A stretch of DNA of 64,000 bases from Bog-159 sp963738375 (GTDB lineage Bacteria > Acidobacteriota > Terriglobia > Bryobacterales > Bryobacteraceae). Of this stretch, positions 35,004 to 43,148 are shown piece after piece. Both the position numbers and the translations under genes were made by a program. The DNA is taken from assembly GCA_963738375.1 (NCBI GenBank), contig CAVTWL010000006.1, positions 868,001 through 932,000 on the forward strand, written 5' to 3'. Positions within the stretch are counted from its first letter, which is position 1. Every line of letters begins with the position of its first letter. A model generated the notes under the pieces. The model was not told the origin of the DNA, made no database searches, and saw nothing but the letters and a program-made list of their open reading frames with translations.

Positions 35004-36974
35004 TCACTCTTTAACCAAAACCACCGGCGATTGCTCCGCCCCCGCCACCTGCTCGAAAAACGTCTTCAGCGCCGCATATTGCGCCACCGGATAGGTCCCC
35101 GCCTTGATCTCCAGCTTCCTGGTAAATACCAGATCTCCTCCCTCCGCCGCATAAGAACAGCTAAACGTACCAAATGGAGTATCCAGCTTTCCCGCATTCG
35201 GCATCTCGTCAACCTTGAAACCCGCCGGCAGTTTCACCCGCGTCTTGTCCTGAAACGCATCCGGATAGAGCACCACCGGATTCTGCCGCTTCGTCTCCGC
35301 GAAAATCACCGCTCCACGCCGCGGCAGCACCGCCGGCCGGAAGATCAACAGCCGCTGCTGCATCAGTTGGGCGTACCGTGCCGCCTTAAAGTCCAGCTTC
35401 AAATCGAAGCGATCCTCCGCCAGTGAATCGCTGGTTTCCAGTTTCCCCAGCGTCGCTCCGTTCGCCCCGCTCACGATCCACCGCTCCACGTTCTTCGTAA
35501 AATCCGCCCGAGCCTCCGCCCGGTACAAGCTCCGGAACATCGAGCCGTTGTGCCCGTATGATGTCTCGTGAACCTGTGACGCGATCGATCCGTCTGGCCC
35601 CAGCGTCACGTCCGTCTCCCGTTCCACCCGGTTCGCCGATGCCTGTACCACCGGCACCCGTACCAGTTCTCCCTCCGCCGCATCGATCAACGCCAGGCTG
35701 CCCTGTTCATGAATCGGCAGATCTCCGGCGGGCGTATTCTCGGCCGTCGGATCGAAGAACAACAGCCGTCCCAGTTTCGGCACATTCGCAATCGCCGGCG
35801 CTTCCGTGGCCGCATCCCTCACCTTCACTGCCACAATCGCGTGGTTGAACTGCTGCGGCGATGGAAACTCCGCATGTACATATTCAGGATCGCCTGCGTA
35901 TATGCTCACCATATAAGCTGGAATTCCTACGGCCCGCAGCATCGTCCGCATCAGGTTGGCCTTATCTTTGCAGTCGCCGTATTGCTTGCGAAAAACTTCC
36001 GCCGCCGTATGCGGGACATATCCGCCGCCCCGGCCCAACCCCGTCTGAATTGACACGTAATGCACCGACTGCACGTAGCTGCCAATCGCCCGGATGCGGT
36101 CGAACTCCGTCTTCGCTCCCGACGTCAGGCTGCCGGCTTTCGCCGTCAGTTCATCGTCCGCCGCGCCCTGCGGATCCTCCAGTTGCGCCAGCCAACTCGC
36201 TACGCCCGTCCATCCACGGAACACCTGCCCGCGCCCCGGCTTGGCGTCGTCGGCCGGAAAATAACTCACCGCCAGACGCGGCGCCATGGCATCGATCGAT
36301 GGTTCATCGGGCTCTTCTTCGATGTAAGGGAGATTGCGGTACTCCCATGTGGAAGTGTTGCCCGATTTCTCGGACGAAGCCTTGCCGTTAAACACCACCC
36401 CTTCGGCGCGCCAGCCCTGCGGCAGCGTCAGCGTAAAGCGCGACAGCAGCGTTGGCAAGCGGCTCTGAAAGCTGAATTCGAATTGCGTGAAGATCGAACG
36501 ATCCTCGCTCACCGATTCGTACCCGAATACCGCCCCCGGGTCCGCATCGCTCGAAGCTATGACCGCCCGCACCCGCACTTCGTTATAAACATCGTCCGGC
36601 GCCGCCGCCAAATCCGCTACATCGCCCTTCGCGTATTTCTTCACCTCGCCCGATGGCCGGATCATCCAGGCGTGCAGTTCCCGCACCTTCCCGCTGCTCA
36701 TCAGGTAAACCTGGTGCGCCACGGCCTCCTTGCGCCCGTCTTTCGTCAGGATGCGGATGGCTTTGCGGTCCGTCGTCGTCACGCGCCCGCTGTCGTCCAC
36801 CGTCACGCTTTCCTCGTGCAGCAGTACCACCGCCGGCGTCTTTGAATCGTAAGCCGGCGCTTTGGCCGTGGAAAACTCGCGCAGCCACGCCGGCGCATCG
36901 TCCGCCGCGCAAGCCATCGCCGGGAAGGCCGCCAAAGCCGCGAAAATCGCCGCGAAAATCAAGGTACGCTTCAT
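35004..36974 (-). CDS. Secreted DUF3857/transglutaminase-like protein with complete catalytic triad
   Basis: A 656-residue protein: signal peptide (RTLIFAAIFAALAAFPAMACA), DUF3857 beta domain (LLHEESVTVDDSGRVTTTDR, IRPSGEVKKYAKGDVADL), a transglutaminase-like core with Cys in VFRKQYGDCKDKANLMRTML, His in QQFNHAIVAV and Asp in RLLFFDPTAENTP, then a C-terminal beta domain. The start at 36974 overlaps the upstream paralogue's stop by 4 bp. DUF3857 proteins are periplasmic or surface proteins of unclear function, frequent in Acidobacteriota and Bacteroidota. Confidence 0.87.
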   Translation of the reverse strand: MKRTLIFAAIFAALAAFPAMACAADDAPAWLREFSTAKAPAYDSKTPAVVLLHEESVTVDDSGRVTTTDRKAIRILTKDGRKEAVAHQVYLMSSGKVRELHAWMIRPSGEVKKYAKGDVADLAAAPDDVYNEVRVRAVIASSDADPGAVFGYESVSEDRSIFTQFEFSFQSRLPTLLSRFTLTLPQGWRAEGVVFNGKASSEKSGNTSTWEYRNLPYIEEEPDEPSIDAMAPRLAVSYFPADDAKPGRGQVFRGWTGVASWLAQLEDPQGAADDELTAKAGSLTSGAKTEFDRIRAIGSYVQSVHYVSIQTGLGRGGGYVPHTAAEVFRKQYGDCKDKANLMRTMLRAVGIPAYMVSIYAGDPEYVHAEFPSPQQFNHAIVAVKVRDAATEAPAIANVPKLGRLLFFDPTAENTPAGDLPIHEQGSLALIDAAEGELVRVPVVQASANRVERETDVTLGPDGSIASQVHETSYGHNGSMFRSLYRAEARADFTKNVERWIVSGANGATLGKLETSDSLAEDRFDLKLDFKAARYAQLMQQRLLIFRPAVLPRRGAVIFAETKRQNPVVLYPDAFQDKTRVKLPAGFKVDEMPNAGKLDTPFGTFSCSYAAEGGDLVFTRKLEIKAGTYPVAQYAALKTFFEQVAGAEQSPVVLVKE

Positions 36975-39058
36975 TTCGCCGCGGCTGCCTCCAACTTCCA
37001 ACCGCAAAGGGGCGCGGCGTTCCGCGCCTCCACAAAGGAGGGGAACTCTTCTGAAATATTAGCGGCGCGGGGCGCCTCGTCTTGCGCCAGCTTCTTCAGC
37101 GTAAGCGCATGGTTGTCGGCCTCGTGCACGCGGTCGAAGACCTGCTTCACCTGCGGGTATACTTCGGCCCTCAGTTGAACCAACCCGTGCTCGCCCAAAG
37201 AAAACTTGCGCGTGTACAGCAATTTCTTCGATTTCGTCACCGCAACCTGCACGTCGTACTTGCCGGCATCGCCAAACGTCAGCGAGCCCGGTGCCTCCGC
37301 GTGGTCCAGTTCGAATCCCGCTGGCATCTGAATCTCCACGGAATCGTCCTCGGACCACGGATAGTCGAAGTAGATCGGATATTTCCGCGTGGCCGTCGAA
37401 AACATCGGCTGCGAGTTGAACTGGAAGTAGGCCATTTGCAGAAACAGGCGCTTGCCGGTGCGCTGCGCGTAGCCCGGCACTTTCACATGGTATGCGTATA
37501 CCAGCGGTTTCTCCGGATCGGTCTCGTTCTCTACTTGGATCTCGCTGACTTCGGCCGTGTTCATGGAGTTCTTCACCATTTCCCGCACGCGTTCCATTCG
37601 CTGTTCGGCCGAGTCGCTTTGAATCCCGTACCTCCGTGCCGTTGCCTCGTGACCCGTATACTCCAGCCGCACTGAGCCTTCCAGCGTGCCATCTTCCGCC
37701 AGCGTAAATTGACCCGTCCGGCGCCGCCTCGATCGTTCCGGCGGCGACAGCGGCGTCTTCACGAACTGCGGTTCCTTGGCGTCCAGGATCAGCGCGTCTT
37801 CGGCCTCCTCCCGCCACGACAACATACCGTACGGAATGTAGGTGCTGGCCGGATCGAAGAAAAGCCATTTGCCTTGCAGGTTCACTGCGATATCGAACCC
37901 CCGCAGAAAATAGGAATCGGCAAAACCGGTGTTGAAGGTCATGTCGCTTCGGTCGCCCAGTTGCGCCACGTGTGTGTCGAAGCCCGCCGCCGTCGCCAGC
38001 GCCGCGAAAGCCATGTCGATATCGAAGCCGGTTCCGGCGCCCTGTTTGATGGTATCCGCCGGAGTCTTGTTGCGACTGGCATCCGCCCTCTCTTCCGCGC
38101 TCACCGACTCGCTGTGCAGGTTCTTGATCTTCGTTCTGCAGTACGCAAACAGCCGCCGTAGTCTTTCCTCGTCGCTGGCCGCCCCGTTCACAATCGATTC
38201 CGCCGTGCTCTTTACCTCCCCATTCACTTTCAGCCACGGCTTGTAGCGTTCGTATTGGCTCTTACCATAAGTCTTCCAATACTGCTCCGGCTTCAGATTG
38301 TGATTCGCCGAATAGTAAACCAGCATCCAGGCCGACACCATGTTCTCCGGCGGCATGTGCGGCTCTTCCGACAGCGCCGGCACGTTCGCCAGGCTGGTGA
38401 CGTAAAAGCCGTCTTTTTCCGCCGCAAATTCGCTGCTGTGGCAGTGGAAAGGCATGGTGCGCATGCCGTACGGGAAGTAGGCGCTCTGCAATGGCTTGAT
38501 GTGATAGCGCACCATCTCAACCGGAAATTCGCGCTGAAAAGGCAGCCGTACATAATTCGCTAACTGCTCATCCCGGTATTCACGCCAGCGGTATTCGATA
38601 ATCGCGCCCGGCTCCACGCCCGGCATCGCGAAACTCTTCGCCTGCACTTTGATCCCGCCGGCCTTTACCAGCGTTCGATCGAAAACAGCATCTTTCTTCA
38701 GTTCCAGGATCGTGCCGTCCGCCTTGATCGTCCGCCCCCCCACGTCGGCAATTCGGATCTTGCCCGAAAAATACGGTAGATCCACCGTGCTGTGCGCGTC
38801 GCGCCCGCGCTCCGTAAATATCTTCAGCCGGATGTAATGGCTCAACACGCTGTGCGGATACCCGCCCGCCAATTCGTCCATCACCCACACGTCCCAGAAA
38901 AGAGCTTCCGCGTCGGCATCTTTCTCCACCCGAGGTTCCTTCAGCGTCAAATCGGCCGCATCCACCGGCTTCCATTCCAAAAGAAACGTGGCTTGTAGCG
39001 ACAGCGCCGTGATCCCCATCAACAGCGCACCGTGCAATAAAGTACGAATCGCTTGCAT
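36971..39058 (-). CDS. Secreted DUF3857 paralogue lacking the transglutaminase Cys
   Basis: A 695-residue protein from ATG 39058 with signal peptide (LLHGALLMGITALSLQATFL), DUF3857 domain (DGTILELKKDAVFDRTLVKA) and a transglutaminase-like core. Where the downstream paralogue has YGDCKDKANL, this one has GAGTGFDIDMAFAALATAAG, so the nucleophilic Cys is missing; the distal Asp region is kept (KWLFFDPASTYIP). It is likely a non-catalytic partner. It overlaps the paralogue by 4 bp, indicating coupled expression. The frame is intact over its whole length. Confidence 0.85.
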   Translation of the reverse strand: MQAIRTLLHGALLMGITALSLQATFLLEWKPVDAADLTLKEPRVEKDADAEALFWDVWVMDELAGGYPHSVLSHYIRLKIFTERGRDAHSTVDLPYFSGKIRIADVGGRTIKADGTILELKKDAVFDRTLVKAGGIKVQAKSFAMPGVEPGAIIEYRWREYRDEQLANYVRLPFQREFPVEMVRYHIKPLQSAYFPYGMRTMPFHCHSSEFAAEKDGFYVTSLANVPALSEEPHMPPENMVSAWMLVYYSANHNLKPEQYWKTYGKSQYERYKPWLKVNGEVKSTAESIVNGAASDEERLRRLFAYCRTKIKNLHSESVSAEERADASRNKTPADTIKQGAGTGFDIDMAFAALATAAGFDTHVAQLGDRSDMTFNTGFADSYFLRGFDIAVNLQGKWLFFDPASTYIPYGMLSWREEAEDALILDAKEPQFVKTPLSPPERSRRRRTGQFTLAEDGTLEGSVRLEYTGHEATARRYGIQSDSAEQRMERVREMVKNSMNTAEVSEIQVENETDPEKPLVYAYHVKVPGYAQRTGKRLFLQMAYFQFNSQPMFSTATRKYPIYFDYPWSEDDSVEIQMPAGFELDHAEAPGSLTFGDAGKYDVQVAVTKSKKLLYTRKFSLGEHGLVQLRAEVYPQVKQVFDRVHEADNHALTLKKLAQDEAPRAANISEEFPSFVEARNAAPLCGWKLEAAAAK

Positions 39059-39318
39059 GTTAGCCGGAATTATAGCGCACCATTTCGCACTTTCGTCCCC
39101 GATTTCTTTCTGAGAACAGTCCCCGGCCGTCATGCCCGCGATTCACTACAGTCAACTAGTCCGATGGTCTAATAAAAAAAATCATCAACATGCCATCAAT
39201 ATATTAAGAATCAATAGTTTGCATAGTCGTCTATCTCTACCCGGTATCTGTTTTGTGCTTGACACGGTCCACCGTTATGTCCTAAACTCAGCAAGATTAA
39301 ACGCCAGGAGCTACCCGA

Positions 39319-39792
39319 ATGCACCCAGTCGCATTAGCCGTGCCCTTTCCACCCTCTACGCCGGAAATTCCGCCCAACCCCGCGACGTTGGCCGAGGCCG
39401 TCCGCTTCTACAGCGATCCTCATGTCGCCACTCATGCCCTTGCCTCCTCTCGCTGGAACGGCGAAACGGAGTGCCTCCACTGCCATTCCCGCCAGCGGCA
39501 CTTCTACATCTCTACCCGCCGCATCTGGAAATGCCGCGTCTGCCGCAAACAGTTTTCCGCCAAAGCCGGTACCATCTTCGAGGACTCACCCATCGGCCTC
39601 GACCGCTGGCTCATCGCCATCTGGCTGTTCGCCAACAGCGAGCAGCGCCTGAGCTCCTACCGCCTCTACCGCCAGATTGGTGTCACTCAGACCACCGCGC
39701 AATTCATGCTCCGGCGCATCCGGCTCGCCGTCCAGGCCGGCCAGCTTACAGCCGACAGGAGTGCGGCAGGCGCCGCCGCGCCAGACCGATGA
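39319..39792 (+). CDS. IS1595-type transposase N-terminal zinc-ribbon protein, DDE domain missing
   Basis: A 157-residue protein. It has a zinc ribbon with two Cys pairs (CLHCHSRQRHF and WKCRVCRKQFSAKAGTIFED), then a helix-turn-helix-like part (LDRWLIAIWLFANSEQRLSS, YRLYRQIGVTQTTAQFMLRR) as in the N-terminal third of IS1595/ISXO2 transposases. It then ends after a short Ala-rich tail, so the catalytic DDE domain (normally ~150 more residues) is absent. Internal deletion or domestication are both possible. It overlaps the next small gene (ATGA). Confidence 0.8.
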   Translation: MHPVALAVPFPPSTPEIPPNPATLAEAVRFYSDPHVATHALASSRWNGETECLHCHSRQRHFYISTRRIWKCRVCRKQFSAKAGTIFEDSPIGLDRWLIAIWLFANSEQRLSSYRLYRQIGVTQTTAQFMLRRIRLAVQAGQLTADRSAAGAAAPDR

Positions 39793-39974
39793 GCGTTCCC
39801 AAGGAAAACAAGCCGGAAGAGCCAAGTCCGGATAAGTTCGCCAGATTCATGCGCTTGCTCACCAGCATCGCCGCCGTGCCCAAAGCCGCAATTTACGAGC
39901 TGGATCCCTCTCTGCGCCCGAAACCGCGGACCATTTCTCAAGATAAGAAACTAAGCCAGGATGAGCCAAAGTAA
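39789..39974 (+). CDS. Small charged protein of the IS1595 passenger type
   Basis: A 61-residue protein with MSVPKENKPEEPSPDKFARF and MRLLTSIAAVPKAAIYELDP, then a basic tail. Short proteins with a Phe-x-Arg ... Val-Pro-Lys core are often encoded directly after ISXO2-like transposases; their function is unknown. Its start overlaps the stop of the preceding gene. Confidence 0.6.
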   Translation: MSVPKENKPEEPSPDKFARFMRLLTSIAAVPKAAIYELDPSLRPKPRTISQDKKLSQDEPK

Positions 39975-40118
39975 CCGTACCTTCGTACCGCCACTATGCT
40001 TTTCAAAAGTAAACAAGAAAAATTTCTATCAATTTGCTAGTAGATCTTGACAAGGTGTGCCTACTTGAGTAATTCTATCTGAGATAAGGTAACGTAAGGG
40101 GTCGAACATTCTGAACCG

Positions 40119-40199
40119 CCAAGGGCCTGTGGCCGCAAAAAACGAGGAATCTATCTCTCCTCGGGCCCTGGACGAATAGTTTGGATCAATCAACTATTC
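40119..40199 (+). promoter_or_regulatory. Structured leader upstream of the alginate-export-type porin
   Basis: Within the 339 bp gene-free stretch 39975-40313 there are two strong inverted repeats. CCAAGGGCC (40119-40127) pairs with GGCCCTGG (40164-40171), enclosing CGAGGA (40143-40148) and TCCTCG (40158-40163). Directly after, GAATAGTT (40174-40181) pairs perfectly with AACTATTC (40192-40199). The porin ATG is 114 bp further on. It may be a cis-regulatory RNA or attenuator; it matches no riboswitch class that I recognise. The part before 40119 is AT-rich with nothing else evident. Confidence 0.45.
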
Positions 40200-40313
40200 A
40201 GATCATATTAGGGATGTTTTCCCCGCCGTGTACCTGGTTTTCTTTCGTAACGGGCCGTGCTGCGATTTTGCTTCCAGCCGCCTGAATTTCAAGTTCCTTT
40301 GGAGGAAATGCAC

Positions 40314-41789
40314 ATGAAGAGTTTCCTGATGGTTGGCGCCAGAAACCTAACGGCGTTAGCCGTATTCAGCGCCTTGGCGGCCGGCGCCTATGCCCAGCAA
40401 GCGGCTGAGGCTGGCAACCCCGTCACCACCAAACCCGACGTCCAGTCCGCCGGCGGCGGCTATGCCACCGAAGAGGGCGCTCAACCCCCGTCGCCCATAG
40501 GCACGGTTCCGCTGCTATACCCTAAGCTGACTGGCATCTGGAAGGGTACCAATCCCTCGCCCTCCCTTTCCGAGCAGTTCAACCAACTCCTCCCCCCCTG
40601 GCTGCGCTTCTCCGGTGAGCTCCGCGAGCGCTTTGAAGGCTACGACGGCGGCAGCTTTAAACATAAATCCACCAACGATTACGATCTGCAGCGCATCCGC
40701 CTCGGCATGGAAATCAAACCCACCAACTGGGTGCAGTTCTATGTCGAAATGCAGGACGCCCGCGTCTTCGGCATAACCCCCGCAATTCCGCCCTATGAAG
40801 ACACTGCCGACCTCCGCCAGGCTTACATCCAGTTTGGCCCGTCCGAGGGCAACGGCTTCAGCCTCCAGGGCGGCCGCTTCGATATGACCTACGGCAACAA
40901 CCGCCTCATTGGAGACTCCTGGTGGAACAACGTCTCCCGTACCTTTGACGGTGTCCGCGCCGCCTACCAGCAAGGCCGTTTCCGCGCCGATGTCTTCGCC
41001 ACCTCCGTCGTCATCATTCGCAATGGCGTCATCGACCACCACCTCGAAGGCAACAATCTCTACGGCGCTTACGTCACCGCCAAAAACGTCATCCCCCGCG
41101 CCACCCTCGATGTCTACGAGTTCTGGAACATCCGCCCCAGCTTCGCTCTCACCAACCTGAAGGCCGGCCACCTCAACGAATGGACCACCGGCTTCCGCTG
41201 GATCGGCGCTCTTCCCGCCAACTTCGACTACCGTACCGAAATGGCCTACCAGCTCGGCACCCTCGGCGTCGATAAGATCCGCGCCTGGATGGGCCACTGG
41301 GTGCTCGGCTACTCCATCAAGGAAGCCCCGCTCCGCCCGCGCCTCTTCTTCGAATACGACTACGGTTCCGGCAGCCCCAACGACAAGAGCGGAGTCGACA
41401 ACACCTTCGACCCCATTTACCCCAGCACCCACGACAAGCTCGGCTTGGCTGACTTATTCGGATGGCGCAACATCCAGGACTTCCGTTTCGGTCAGGACTG
41501 GCACATCGCCCGCAAATGGACCGCGGCCACCAGCTTTCACGATCTCTACCTCGCCAACGCCCATGACGCCCTCTATCCCGCCCGTGGATCCGTCGCCATC
41601 AACGTTCCCAAAGGCACAGATGGCACCCACGTCGCCGAAGAGCTGGACGCTCAGTTGATCTACACCCCAACGCGCCAAACTCAAATCGATTTCGGCCTCG
41701 GCCACGTCATCCCCGCCGAGTACCTCAAAAAGACCACACAGGGAGTGGCTTACACCTATCCCTACATGCAAGTTGAATACGTGTTCTAA
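40314..41789 (+). CDS. Outer-membrane porin, alginate-export (AlgE-like) family
   Basis: A 491-residue outer-membrane beta-barrel. The ATG at 40314 is 8 bp after GGAGG (40301-40305); the ATG six bases earlier is too close to it. Signal peptide: MKSFLMVGARNLTALAVFSA then LAAGAYAQQ. The Alginate_exp-type pattern shows in PPWLRFSGELRERFEGYDGG, RIRLGMEIKPTNWVQFYVEM and the C-terminal alternating strand ending YPYMQVEYVF with terminal Phe. Substrate unknown. It is convergent with the efflux operon and followed by a hairpin at 41829-41855. Confidence 0.82.
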   Translation: MKSFLMVGARNLTALAVFSALAAGAYAQQAAEAGNPVTTKPDVQSAGGGYATEEGAQPPSPIGTVPLLYPKLTGIWKGTNPSPSLSEQFNQLLPPWLRFSGELRERFEGYDGGSFKHKSTNDYDLQRIRLGMEIKPTNWVQFYVEMQDARVFGITPAIPPYEDTADLRQAYIQFGPSEGNGFSLQGGRFDMTYGNNRLIGDSWWNNVSRTFDGVRAAYQQGRFRADVFATSVVIIRNGVIDHHLEGNNLYGAYVTAKNVIPRATLDVYEFWNIRPSFALTNLKAGHLNEWTTGFRWIGALPANFDYRTEMAYQLGTLGVDKIRAWMGHWVLGYSIKEAPLRPRLFFEYDYGSGSPNDKSGVDNTFDPIYPSTHDKLGLADLFGWRNIQDFRFGQDWHIARKWTAATSFHDLYLANAHDALYPARGSVAINVPKGTDGTHVAEELDAQLIYTPTRQTQIDFGLGHVIPAEYLKKTTQGVAYTYPYMQVEYVF

Positions 41790-41828
41790 AACCGAGCCGC
41801 GACCGTAAGGGTGCGTCCCGATTTCCCC

Positions 41829-41855
41829 AAGGGGCAGACCATCGCTCTGCCCCTT
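41829..41855. terminator. Bidirectional hairpin between porin and tolC-like gene
   Basis: AAGGGGCAGA and TCTGCCCCTT form a perfect 10 bp stem with a 7 nt loop (ccatcgc), placed between two convergent genes. It is well suited as a shared terminator, though no clear U-tract follows. Confidence 0.7.
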
Positions 41856-41859
41856 CCCT

Positions 41860-43148
41860 TCACCGCAACAACCCCGCCGCGTACTGCAATCCCGCGTTAG
41901 ACCTCTGGTAATCGTACTTCGCGCCTAAATTCTCCACTTCCGCCTGCGTCAGATTCAACTGCGCCTGGGTCAACTCCACAATCGAACTGAGTCCCAGATT
42001 GTAGCGGCCTTGCGCCAAGTCCAGCGCCATCGTCGCCTGCCTCAGCATCTCGGCCGTTACGTCCAGTTGATGATACGCCGTTTCCGCATCGCTCCACGCC
42101 ACGCGAACATCCCGGGCTACGCTCTCTTCCAGATCCCGCACACGCTGACCCGCGGCCTGTGCCCTGAGCCGTGCCGCTTCCCGCCGTGCGCTAAACAGTC
42201 CGCCGTTGAAAATCGGAATGTCTACGTTTACCGCCGCGCTTTCGTACTCCGGCGGAACGGTCTGCGTAGTCAGTTGATGGATGTATGGAATGAATCCGCC
42301 CACGGCGATCAGGCTCACCGTAGGATAAGCCAGGTCGCGCTCGGCGCGTTCGAACTTGTACGCCGATTCCCGGTCGAGCCGCAAACTCTTGAGTTCCGGC
42401 CGCTGCTGAAGCGCCTGCGCGACCATGTCGGCGGAAGTCAGCGGAGGACTCGGCGGCATGGGTTCGTCCGCCAGCTTGTAAGTCTGTTCCTCCTCCATCC
42501 CCATCGCCCGCGTCAGTTCCGCGAAGGCCTGCCGCACCCCATCCTGCGAGCGGATCTGCAGCAGTTTCGCCTGCGCCAGGTTCACCGAAGCGAAGCTGAC
42601 GTCCAGTTGCGACCGCAATTTGCTCTGCGCCAGCGAAGTCACCTGGTCCACCAGAAGCTGCCGCGCTGCCACCGTTTCGTCCGCCACTTTCACCAGCGCT
42701 TGCGCATGTAGGGTGTCGTAGTAAGCCTGATTCACCCGCAGCAGGATGTCGTAGCGGGTCGCCTGATAAGTTTGCGACCCCGCTTGCGCCGTGAGCTTGG
42801 CGCCGGCTACCAGGTTGCGTGTCCGCCCCGAGTCGGTGATCAACTGGTTCACCGTCACGCCTTGCCCAAAGCGATCCCATACCCGCGAAGCGACTAGCGA
42901 TCCAGCCCCGATCCGCGCCTGCGGATTGCCCTGCGATCCCGTCACGTCGCCATGTACGCTCGGAAAGTACGCCGAGCGCGCCTCCGCCACGCCTTGCTGC
43001 GAAGCCTCGTAATTCAATTGCGCCGCCTGCACCTGCGGATGATTCTTGATGGCCAGCGCCTCCGCGTCCTGCAGGCTCAGCACGGTTTGCGCGCACCCCG
43101 CCGCCGCTATCCCCCCCAAAGAATCGTTCTTGCCAGTGCCTTGATCAT
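41860..43148 (-). CDS. TolC-family outer-membrane efflux protein (frameshifted at N-terminus)
   Basis: The outer-membrane channel of the RND system. From the ATG at 43148 (MIKALARTILWGG) a run of seven G/C at 43111-43117 breaks the frame; one more base restores GGIAAAGCAQTVLSLQDAEA, which includes a possible lipobox ending in Cys. The body is two outer-membrane efflux repeats (ALAIKNHPQVQAAQLNYEAS and DLEESVARDVRVAWSDAETA, TAEMLRQATMALDLAQGRYN). Length after repair is about 430 residues. Its start overlaps the RND permease stop by 4 bp. Confidence 0.88.

Noticed and set aside
40119..40199. Known riboswitch (c-di-GMP or similar) upstream of the porin
   Set aside because: The hairpins are clear, but none of the conserved cores of riboswitch classes known to me can be found, so it is listed only as a structured leader.
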